NCBI GenBank assembly: GCA_000955875.1
Contig: JYOE01000007.1
Coordinates: forward strand, 205,379-269,378
DNA: 64,000 nt
Reading direction: 5' to 3'
Source of the DNA: Terrabacter sp. 28
GTDB taxonomy: Bacteria > Actinomycetota > Actinomycetes > Actinomycetales > Dermatophilaceae
Positions within the stretch are counted from its first letter, which is position 1, and every line of letters begins with the position of its first letter. The translations under genes and the position numbers were made by a program. Under the pieces are notes generated by a model. That model saw nothing but the letters and a program-made list of their open reading frames with translations. It was not told the DNA's origin and ran no database searches. This document shows, piece by piece, positions 54,901 through 61,232 of the stretch.

Positions 54901-56315
54901 TCGCGTTCCGCCCCGACAAGGAGGGCAACATCGCGATCTACGGCACGTCGGGCTCGGGCAAGTCGGTCTTCCTCCGCTCGATGGCGGTCGCGGCCGGCTA
55001 CACGGTGCGCGGCGGCCCCTGCCACGTCTACGGGCTCGACTTCGGCAACCGGGGTCTCGCGATGCTCGAGACGCTGCCGCACGTCGGCTCGATCGTCCCC
55101 GGCGGCGACCACGAGCGCGTGACCCGCCTGCTGCGCATGCTGCGCGCGACGATCGACGAGCGGGCGACGCGCTACTCGGCCGTGAGCGCGGCGACGATCA
55201 CCGACTACCGCCGCCTGTCGGGACACGGCGACGAGCCGCGCGTCATCGTCCTCATCGACGGCATGACCGCCTTCCGGCAGGCCTACGAGGTGGGTGGCCG
55301 GTTCCAGTGGCTCGACATGCTCGCCGGGCTCGCCGCCGACGGCCGTCCCGTCGGCGTGCACTTCATCATCGCCAGCGACCAGCGCACCGGCCTGCCGACC
55401 AACCTCGCCGCCGCGGTGCAGGGCCGGATCATCCTGCGCATGAGCAACCTCGACGACTACTCGGTGTTCGGGGTGCCGGGCGACGTGCTCACGATGGCGT
55501 CCCCTCCCGGTCGCGGCCTCATGGCCGGCTCCGAGGTGCAGGTCGCAGTGCTCGGTGGCTCGTCCGACGTCACGGTGCAGGCCGCCGCGATCGAGGCGTT
55601 CGCCGACGCGACCCGCAAGGCCGGCGTCAGCCAGGCGCCGCCCATCGAGAGCCTCGCCGAGGAGATCCCGCTCGGTGACCTGCCGGCGGAGTTCGGGGGC
55701 CGGCCGGTCCTGGGCGTCGCCTCCAGCTCCCTCGCGCCGCACGGCTTCGACCCGAAGGGCACCTTCATCATCACCGGCCCGTCCGGCTCCGGTCGCACCA
55801 CGGCCGTCGCCGCCACCGCGGCCGGGCTCTTCCGGTTCAGCTCGGCGTCGGCGCTCTACCTCATGACGCCGCGCCGCAGCTCCGAGCTGCTCGACCTCGG
55901 CATCTGGGCCGAGACCGCCGTCGGCGCCGGCCCGACCTCGGCACTCGCGACGCGCCTGGCCGAGGAGATCGACGAGGGCCGCATCACCCGGCCCGTGGCG
56001 GTCTTCGTGGAGCGCATCGACGACCTCGCGCCGTCCGGCGCCGAGAACGCCCTGACCACCCTCGCCAAGGCCTGCGTCGACAACGACCAGCTCGTCGTCG
56101 CCGAGGGCGAGGCGGCGTTCTTCAGCAGCAACTTCGGCTTGCAGGCGCTGCTCAAGACGTCGCGCTCCGGCTTGGCGCTCCACCCGGACGGCAACGAGGG
56201 CCTGTCGGTGTTCAAGGCCAACCTGCCGGCCCTCAACCGCGCAGAGCTCCCCCCGGGCCGCGGTTTCGTCGTCGAGAAGGGCAAGTTCGAGCTGCTCCAG
56301 GTGGCCAAGCCGTGA
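51915..56315 (+). CDS. eccC: Type VII secretion EccC/EssC-like FtsK/SpoIIIE ATPase with Ubl and FHA domains
   Basis: 1466 residues from GTG at 51915. Residues 1-80 look like a ubiquitin-like (YukD/EsaB-type) domain, about 95-190 an FHA domain (YVGRGRGCEVQL, SRKHAKLVI, GSANGITAGG), and about 238-278 two transmembrane helices (PMVAMVVPLLMGVVMYLITR...). Three ATPase modules follow: Walker A with Lys690 in GTTGAGKSELL, Lys1016 in GTSGSGKSVFL, and GPSGSGRTT with Arg1294 in place of Lys. Walker B of the first is SLIIVVDEFAALV. This is the motor that recognises and exports WXG100 substrates, two of which are encoded just downstream. FHA at the N-terminus is a Firmicutes EssC-like trait. Confidence 0.93.
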   Translation: MKLKFVLRSGDRETDLVATTDSATTVGDLAAYLAAADPNRPSVLGVDASMTLALVDQDLRGLDPRATVAESGLQSGMRVSVTRAGEGFVDRGRPAAVAYIRSGPDAGKEFALARGTAYVGRGRGCEVQLADESVSRKHAKLVIQEVVEVVDLGSANGITAGGQQVTRAHLKSGDVVRLGDTELEVHVQGDGVVSRPGSGVLSGDAGTVAFSRSPRVAPLFKGQEFQVPDLPERGKIQPMPMVAMVVPLLMGVVMYLITRSAFSIIFMLMMPMMMAGTYYEARRQQKKDFAQAMVDFKEDLGLLSQRIRGSLDAEGHTRRGEHPSGAECLAAVRDRSALLWTRRRDVPGYAELRLGLGTLASRSAIKMPAVGRSKAEAWLEVSEQLRGLEVVHDVPVVATPLSDGAIGVAGQRGNALGAARSVVLQAAALHSPAELAVCAFASGSSARDWDFLKWLPHTTSPHSPVGTGHLAASAPACSALADALEDIVDAKGSPSEQQEATATRPTVLVLVEGDAPIDRSRLVAIAERGHRHGVVIVWVAESQQLLPAACHTFLVVSDDESSLAGYVQAGEQVQPVAVDRIGYDEAMTCARMLAPVVDAGVPVDDASDLPRAVSLLTLAGTDLASSEQAVIEKWGESRSILTGPYAPAVLPRKPGNLRAIVGQSSQGTFSVDIRSDGPHALVGGTTGAGKSELLQAWILGMAAAHSPQRVTFLLVDYKGGSAFRDCVKLPHTVGLVTDLSPHLVRRALASLAAELHYREHLLARHKAKDLVELERRGEVDAPPSLIIVVDEFAALVQEVPEFVDGVVNVAQRGRSLGLHLILATQRPAGVIKDNLRANTNLRMALRMADENDSDDVLGSKEAAFFDPSLPGRAVSKTGPGRLVPFQTGYAGGWTSDVPPPPDMKVETLTFGAGIEWEPPRGEGSDDAVDLGPTDIQRLVGSLGRAARMAQLPKPRKPWLPDMRPVYDLATLPTQRRDDELVFGVADDPDNQAQPEVAFRPDKEGNIAIYGTSGSGKSVFLRSMAVAAGYTVRGGPCHVYGLDFGNRGLAMLETLPHVGSIVPGGDHERVTRLLRMLRATIDERATRYSAVSAATITDYRRLSGHGDEPRVIVLIDGMTAFRQAYEVGGRFQWLDMLAGLAADGRPVGVHFIIASDQRTGLPTNLAAAVQGRIILRMSNLDDYSVFGVPGDVLTMASPPGRGLMAGSEVQVAVLGGSSDVTVQAAAIEAFADATRKAGVSQAPPIESLAEEIPLGDLPAEFGGRPVLGVASSSLAPHGFDPKGTFIITGPSGSGRTTAVAATAAGLFRFSSASALYLMTPRRSSELLDLGIWAETAVGAGPTSALATRLAEEIDEGRITRPVAVFVERIDDLAPSGAENALTTLAKACVDNDQLVVAEGEAAFFSSNFGLQALLKTSRSGLALHPDGNEGLSVFKANLPALNRAELPPGRGFVVEKGKFELLQVAKP

Positions 56316-56589
56316 TGCTCGAGAGGTCATCGAAAAGCCTGCGCCACAGGGGGATTCGTGGTGCCACACGGCATACGCCCGGGTGTCGGCCAACCCGGGG
56401 AGGTCATGGGGAGTGCTCCCCATCGACACCCCACGAACGGTCACATAGGTTCATGCATGTCGACGAAAGCCGCCCATCAGGCGAAAAGGGTGCAGACGTC
56501 GAGGAGTTTGGCAAGGCGCGGGCCTGAACGGTTGGTCCGGAAGAGAACTTCCCGAATCAGTCGGGGGAACACAGGCAAAGGAGAAGGTC
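56316..56589. promoter_or_regulatory. Upstream region of the WXG100 gene pair
   Basis: 274 bases without a supported gene. Contains the octamer CGGCATAC at 56369-56376, the 16-base repeat shared with the dnaA/rpmH region at 56535-56550, and two adjacent inverted repeats at 56539-56565. Likely gives the two small genes their own, stronger transcription. Confidence 0.5.
56539..56565. promoter_or_regulatory. Adjacent inverted repeats upstream of WXG100 genes
   Basis: GGAAG-agaa-CTTCC (56539-56552) runs into CCCGA-atcag-TCGGG (56551-56565), ending 24 bases before the first WXG100 start. Could be an operator or a small RNA structure in the leader. Confidence 0.4.
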
Positions 56590-56865
56590 ATGGCTTGGCT
56601 CGGAATGAACGACGATGAGGTCAACGCCCAGGGCAACGTCCTGCAGCAGCAGGCGGAGGCCATCCAGAAGCTCATCACGAAGGTCGACCAGGAGGTCGAG
56701 TCGCTGAAGCAGAACTGGCAGGGTGACGACTCCAAGCAGTTCGAGCAGGAGTGGACCGGCACGCACCGTCCCGAGCTCCAGAAGGCCCAGAAGCTGCTCA
56801 CCGAGATGAAGTCGACGATCGACCGCGAGGTCCAGCAGCAGCGCTCGACCTCGTCGCAGTACTGA
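56590..56865 (+). CDS. WXG100-family type VII secretion protein 1
   Basis: 91 residues from ATG at 56590, AAAGGAGAAGG upstream. Helix-turn-helix hairpin with the turn motif W43-Q-G45 in KQNWQGDDSKQF and coiled-coil heptads on each side. Standard WXG100 length. No C-terminal YxxxD/E export signal is visible. It lies between the EccC-like ATPase and a second WXG100 gene, so the two proteins probably form a heterodimer exported by that ATPase. Confidence 0.92.
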   Translation: MAWLGMNDDEVNAQGNVLQQQAEAIQKLITKVDQEVESLKQNWQGDDSKQFEQEWTGTHRPELQKAQKLLTEMKSTIDREVQQQRSTSSQY

Positions 56866-56915
56866 TCGACCTCACACCAGACCAACCACACGCAGACTTC
56901 TGAAGGGGAACTGAC

Positions 56916-57191
56916 ATGGCTGTTTACAAGAAGGGCATGAACGCCGACGCGGTGTCCGCGTCCGGCGACAAGCTCACCGGCTACAAGGGCGAGCTCGACG
57001 GCATCGTCGAGGCCGTCAACAGCGCCGTCTCCACGATCAAGGGCAACTGGGGCGGCACCGACGCCGAGCAGTTCCAGAGCGACTGGCACGGCCAGCGCCA
57101 GGTCGTCTCGGCCGCCGGCGACAAGCTCGACGCCATGGGCAAGAAGTGCAAGACCAACGCCGAGACGCAGAAGCAGACCTCGTCGAAGTGA
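56916..57191 (+). CDS. WXG100-family type VII secretion protein 2
   Basis: 91 residues from ATG at 56916 (GAAGGGGAACTGAC upstream). The turn motif is W45-G-G47 in KGNWGGTDAEQFQSDW, flanked by amphipathic helices. Fifty bases after the first WXG100 gene and followed by a strong terminator. Likely partner of protein 1. The tail TQKQTSSK is hydrophilic and lacks YxxxD/E. Confidence 0.93.
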   Translation: MAVYKKGMNADAVSASGDKLTGYKGELDGIVEAVNSAVSTIKGNWGGTDAEQFQSDWHGQRQVVSAAGDKLDAMGKKCKTNAETQKQTSSK

Positions 57192-57230
57192 GCCCGGCTG
57201 CTGCGTGAGCCCCGCTCCGCAGCACCGGAC

Positions 57231-57271
57231 GAAGGGTGGCCGTTCCCGCGGGGGGAGCGGCCACCCTTCGT
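57231..57271 (+). terminator. Terminator of the WXG100 genes
   Basis: Perfect 13-base stem, CGAAGGGTGGCCG (57231-57243) and CGGCCACCCTTCG (57259-57271), 15-base loop. Marks the end of the type VII-like locus and separates it from the sigma-factor genes. Confidence 0.8.
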
Positions 57272-57311
57272 CGTTCCCCTGACTGGCCGGCCGGACCGTA
57301 TGCCGTCCGGT

Positions 57312-57331
57312 GACGTTTCACGGGAAACGTC
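57312..57331. promoter_or_regulatory. parS-like palindrome in the sigma-factor upstream region
   Basis: GACGTTTCACGGGAAACGTC: perfect 8-base arms around ACGG. Its centre GTTTCACGGGAAAC differs from parS by one base. It is 91 bases before the sigma-factor start. Could be a weak ParB site or an operator for an unknown regulator. Confidence 0.45.
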
Positions 57332-57421
57332 GGCAGGCGGTGGCCTGATGTATCAAACGGGATGTCCCTCACGTCTTCAGGGGGTGACACCTAGACTGAG
57401 CACCCAGAGAGGGGGCGAGGC

Positions 57422-58009
57422 ATGGGCGGACCCGGTGAGCTCACCGAGCTGCTCGCCCGCGCCTCCCGCGGCGACGCCACGGCGTGGAACGCCATCGTCG
57501 ACCGCTTCGCGTCGCTGCTCTGGGCCGTGGCACGCGGCCACCGGCTCAGCCAGGAGGACGCCGCCGACGTCGTGCAGAACTCGTGGCTCAAGCTCCTCGA
57601 CCACCTCGACGACATCGCGCAGCCCGAGGCCTTGGCGGGCTGGCTCGCGACGACGGCCCGCTACGAGTGTCTCGCGCTCCTGCGCAAGAGGGGCCGCGAG
57701 CACCTGGTGCGCGACGACGACCTCGCGACGAACATCGTCGACGAGCAGGTGCGCTCGCTCGACGCGTCCCTGCTCGACGACGAGCGCGACGCGCACCTGT
57801 GGGCGTGCCTCGGGCGTCTCTCGGAGCGTTGCCAGGTCCTGCTGCGGGCGCTCATGGCGAGCGACCGTCCGAACTACAAGGCGATCGCGGAGGCGCTCGG
57901 CATGTCGATCGGCTCGATCGGGCCGACGCGGATGCGCTGCCTCGACAAGCTCAGAGACCTCGTCGGCAGCGGCGACTACACGTTCGACCGAGGAGGGCAG
58001 TCGTCATGA
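57422..58009 (+). CDS. Sigma-70 family (ECF-like) RNA polymerase sigma factor
   Basis: 195 residues from ATG at 57422. Region 2 is AIVDRFASLLWAVARGHRLS through DVVQNSWLKLLDHLDDIAQPEALAGWLATTARYECL; region 4 is RLSERCQVLLRALM through IAEALGMSIGSIGPTRMRCLDKLR, the SIGSIGPTR helix being typical of actinobacterial ECF-like factors. A candidate -10 TAGACT lies at 57392-57397. The stop overlaps the start of a 165-residue gene, so the two are made together. A TPR-CHAT protease gene and an S8 protease gene follow; the group may be a signalling unit. Confidence 0.92.
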   Translation: MGGPGELTELLARASRGDATAWNAIVDRFASLLWAVARGHRLSQEDAADVVQNSWLKLLDHLDDIAQPEALAGWLATTARYECLALLRKRGREHLVRDDDLATNIVDEQVRSLDASLLDDERDAHLWACLGRLSERCQVLLRALMASDRPNYKAIAEALGMSIGSIGPTRMRCLDKLRDLVGSGDYTFDRGGQSS

Positions 58010-58503
58010 GCACGCATGAAACGCGCGACGGTCTGCACCCCGACGACCTCGAGCTGCTCGAGCGGCTCGGCCGCATCGCGGCCGTCGTCGACCCGGTGCC
58101 CCCGGATGTCGTCGAGCTCGGGCGCGCGGCCTTCGAGCTGCACCGGGCCGACACCCTGCTCATGTCGCTCGTCTCCTTCGGCGCCGACGCCGCGGCAGCG
58201 GTGCGCGACAACGGATCCGCCACGGCGTCGCACCTGCTGGTCTTCGAGCTCGGCGCGATCTCGGTCGAGATCGAGGTGGCCCGCAAGGGCGAGTTCGCCC
58301 GCGTCATCGGGGTCGTGATGGCCGGTGACGAGCCGTATGCCGGTGAGTGCCGGGTCTCCCTCGAGACGTCGGCGTCGACCACGACGCAGGTGCTCGACGC
58401 GGGCCGCTTCGCGTTCGAGCGGGTCCCGGTGGGCCTGGCCCGCCTCGTGCTCGACCGTGACGGTGAGCAGCCGATGCGGACAGCCTGGTTCGACGCCCGC
58501 TGA
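58006..58503 (+). CDS. Sigma-factor partner protein (hypothetical, possible regulator or CHAT target)
   Basis: 165 residues from ATG at 58006, overlapping the sigma stop (ATGA). The N-terminal half is helical (DDLELLERLGRIAAVVDPVP, VVELGRAAFELHRADTLL). The C-terminal 90 residues look beta-rich (ASHLLVFELGAISVEIEVARKG... FAFERVPVGLARLVLDRDGEQP), somewhat like a carboxypeptidase-regulatory/Ig-like domain. No transmembrane helix, signal peptide or zinc motif. Position suggests a sigma-binding protein. I do not recognise a characterised family. It converges on the CHAT gene with 24 bases between stops. Confidence 0.75.
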   Translation: MSTHETRDGLHPDDLELLERLGRIAAVVDPVPPDVVELGRAAFELHRADTLLMSLVSFGADAAAAVRDNGSATASHLLVFELGAISVEIEVARKGEFARVIGVVMAGDEPYAGECRVSLETSASTTTQVLDAGRFAFERVPVGLARLVLDRDGEQPMRTAWFDAR

Positions 58504-58527
58504 CGGCGACGGCCACGGCCGCTCCTC

Positions 58528-61194
58528 CTACGAGCCCCAGGCGGTGAACGACGCCGCGGTCGCTGCGAGCAGCGGGTCACCGGCAGCAGCGAGCCGGGCT
58601 GCGTGCAGCCCCTCCGCGAGCGAGCAGCCGGCGGCCACGGCCGCGTGCACGTGGGTCATGACACGGGCAGTGGCGACGTCGTTGACCGGGTTGACGCTGG
58701 CCACCACCGAGCGCGTGCCGATGGCGAGCAGGCTCGACACGAGGCCCAGCGCCTCGTCCGCCCCGATCGGGTGCACGCCGCCCGAGTCGCACGCCGAGAG
58801 CACCACCGCCCGTGGGGGCCGCCGCAGCCGGTCGAGGTCGTGGACCATGAGCGGTCCGTCGGCCAGCATGAGCGAGGAGAAGAGCGGCGCGTCGCCCCGG
58901 AAGTCGCCGTGGGCCGCGAGGTGCGCCAGGTGCGCCCCCTCGAGAGCCTCGAGGGTGCGCTCCACGGTCGCCTCGTCGCCGCCGAGCACCGTGGCGTCCG
59001 CGTGCAGGCGGCGCAGCTCGGTGACCTCGCGCTGCTCCGTGCTGAGCCCCGGACCGGTGACAAGGGCGACGTGGGCCGTCCCGCGCTGCGTACGGCCGGG
59101 TTCGTCCTGCTCCTGCGCCCGTGCCCACAGCGCGGTGGACGGCGACACGACGAAGGCCGTGTCGCGGAACACCGGCATCAGACCGAAGGGCACGGTGAGC
59201 AGGTTGGCGGCCGGTGAGATGAGCACCGACTGCCGGCTCCACGCGGGGTCGGGGTCGCCGAGCAGGGCGTCCTGCAGCTGCCGACCGGCGCGGTCCACGT
59301 CGACGACCCGGCCGTAGGCCGCACGGCGCAGGGCGAAGCGTGCGTAGGAAGCCTCGCGCTCGGCCGCCGTCAGGTCTCCGAGCCGGCGCAACCGGGCGCG
59401 ACCGTCGGCCACGGTGACGGTGTGCAACACACCCCGCACCACGAGGATGTAGACGAGCACGGTCTCGCCGAGCAGCTCGCCCAGCCGGTGCAGATCGGGT
59501 CCGGGGCTGTCCGAGCTCTCGGCTCGCAGCTGCCGGTAGCGGTTGCGCACGCTCGCCTCGAGCCGTGACCTCTCGCGCACGAGGTGTGCCTCCTCGCCCT
59601 GCAGGGTGAGCCGTCGCGTGACGTCGCGCAGCGCCGACACCTGGGTGGCGAGGACCTCGTCGTCGGGTGGGGTCGCCGACGGCCCGGTCAGCGAGGTCGC
59701 ACGCCAGCGGTCCGCCCACCACAGCACCGCCCGGGCGTCACCGGCACGCACCGCGTCGTCGATCGCGATCGACACGAGCTCGAGCCCGTAGCCCGTCGCG
59801 AGGGAGCGCAGCTCGAGGTCGCCGATGAGCGAGCGGTGCTCGTCGACGGCGTCGAGCCCGCGACGGCAGGCGTGCCGCAGGGCCCGCCGGTCGCCGACCT
59901 GCTCGGCGAGCAGCGCCCGGGCGAGCCACGCGGCGGCCCTCGGGAGCGGGGCCCCGTCGTGCCGGCGGTCCGCCGCCTCGTGCAGCGCCCGTGACCGCAT
60001 CCGCAGGTGGCCCGTGTCACCCGCGACCTGCGCCAAGAGCAGGAGGGCCTCAGGCACCGCCGGGTCATCGAGGCGACGCAGGGTCCGCAGGAGGGCACGG
60101 GTGCGCTCGAGCAGGTCCGGGAGGGACGGGCGCGGGAGGGCGCTCACACCCTCGGCCGACTCGCGCGCGTGCTGCTCGGCGGCATACGAGGCCTCGAGGG
60201 CGAGCAGGTTCGAGCGGGCCGCCCAGCGGTGGCGCCGGTGCGAGCGGAAGGTCGCCTCGGCGGCACGAGCCCGCTCCACCGCGACGTCCCACTCCTCCTG
60301 GAGCATCGCGGCGCGCGACGACGCGAGCAGCAGGTCGCCGCGCCACACCGGCGCGAGGTCGTCGCGCGCCAGGGCGGCGTCGAGCATGTGCTCGGCCTCG
60401 CTCGCGAGCCGGGCCGTGAGCAGCGCCTCGGCGTGGTCGACGAGCTGCTCGACGGGGTCGACCCCAGCGGCGCGGTAGCGTTCCTCGGCCTGCTCCATCA
60501 GGGTCAGGGCGTGCACGACGTCACCCCGCTGCAACGCCACGAGGGCCCGGTTGCGGGCCGACATCGTCGCCTCGAGGACCTCACCGATCTCGAGGTGGAC
60601 GGCCTCGGCGGCCGCATAGTCGACGCTCGAGCCGGTCGAGTCACCCATGGCTCGTCGCACGTCACCGCGCGAGCCGAGCGCCCTTCCCTCCCAGAGCCTG
60701 TCGCCGGCGCGATGGCTGAGCTCGGCGGCTTCGGTGAGGTCGCGCACCGCGTCGTCGTAGCGTCCGAGCAGGCCGAAGGTGCAACCGCGCAGGTGCAGCA
60801 CCCGGTGCCGGGCGGGCCCGGTGCTCAGACCCAGGGCGCGCTCGAGCTGGCCGAGGCCCTGCGAGGTGCGCCCGGCGAAGACGAGCGTCGTGCCGAAGGT
60901 CGCCCTCACCTCGGCCTCGCGGTCGGGTCCGGCCCGGTGGGCGGCGCGCACGGCCGAACGGGCGTGGCGGAGCGCGACGTCGGTGCGCCCGCGGTCACGC
61001 TCGACGATGGCGATCGCGTGGTGCGCGAGGGAGCGGTCCCGGTGGCTCGGTCGCCCGGCGAGGATCTCCAAAGCGGACGCGGCGGCCACGTCCGGCTGCG
61101 ATATTGCGAGGGGAAGCAGCTCCTCGGCGCGGCGACGGGGGGCCGGTGTATCACCGGCGACGCCCGCGTCGTCTGCAGCCTGATCGGCTTTCAT
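58528..61194 (-). CDS. TPR-CHAT caspase-like protease
   Basis: 888 residues from ATG at 61194. About 500 residues of TPR-like helical repeats (for example VALRHARSAVRAAHRAGPDREAEVRA, GLGQLERALGLST, YDDAVRDLTEAAELSHRAGDRLWEGRALGSRGDV) lead to a C-terminal CHAT domain from about residue 620. The caspase-type dyad is present: His762 in HLAAHGDFRG and Cys802 in VVLSACDSGG. CHAT proteins are clan CD proteases, including separase-like enzymes and the Csx29 subunit of Craspase. No membrane segment. Divergent from the S8 protease with 38 bases between starts and convergent with the sigma-partner gene. The substrate is unknown; neighbours are the obvious candidates. Confidence 0.93.
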   Translation of the reverse strand: MKADQAADDAGVAGDTPAPRRRAEELLPLAISQPDVAAASALEILAGRPSHRDRSLAHHAIAIVERDRGRTDVALRHARSAVRAAHRAGPDREAEVRATFGTTLVFAGRTSQGLGQLERALGLSTGPARHRVLHLRGCTFGLLGRYDDAVRDLTEAAELSHRAGDRLWEGRALGSRGDVRRAMGDSTGSSVDYAAAEAVHLEIGEVLEATMSARNRALVALQRGDVVHALTLMEQAEERYRAAGVDPVEQLVDHAEALLTARLASEAEHMLDAALARDDLAPVWRGDLLLASSRAAMLQEEWDVAVERARAAEATFRSHRRHRWAARSNLLALEASYAAEQHARESAEGVSALPRPSLPDLLERTRALLRTLRRLDDPAVPEALLLLAQVAGDTGHLRMRSRALHEAADRRHDGAPLPRAAAWLARALLAEQVGDRRALRHACRRGLDAVDEHRSLIGDLELRSLATGYGLELVSIAIDDAVRAGDARAVLWWADRWRATSLTGPSATPPDDEVLATQVSALRDVTRRLTLQGEEAHLVRERSRLEASVRNRYRQLRAESSDSPGPDLHRLGELLGETVLVYILVVRGVLHTVTVADGRARLRRLGDLTAAEREASYARFALRRAAYGRVVDVDRAGRQLQDALLGDPDPAWSRQSVLISPAANLLTVPFGLMPVFRDTAFVVSPSTALWARAQEQDEPGRTQRGTAHVALVTGPGLSTEQREVTELRRLHADATVLGGDEATVERTLEALEGAHLAHLAAHGDFRGDAPLFSSLMLADGPLMVHDLDRLRRPPRAVVLSACDSGGVHPIGADEALGLVSSLLAIGTRSVVASVNPVNDVATARVMTHVHAAVAAGCSLAEGLHAARLAAAGDPLLAATAASFTAWGS

Positions 61195-61232
61195 GGCACA
61201 CCCCTGTGTCCGCGTCCCCTGGGAGGTTTCTG

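Noticed and set aside
51210..56444. 1744-codon open frame on the minus strand
   Set aside because: Antisense to the EccC-like gene; composition-driven absence of stops. The sense frame has three P-loops, FHA and transmembrane features.
740..60187. CGGCATAC octamer as a KOPS or Chi-like polarised element
   Set aside because: On the long replichore I count about 11 copies in one orientation and 12 in the other, so there is no strand bias.
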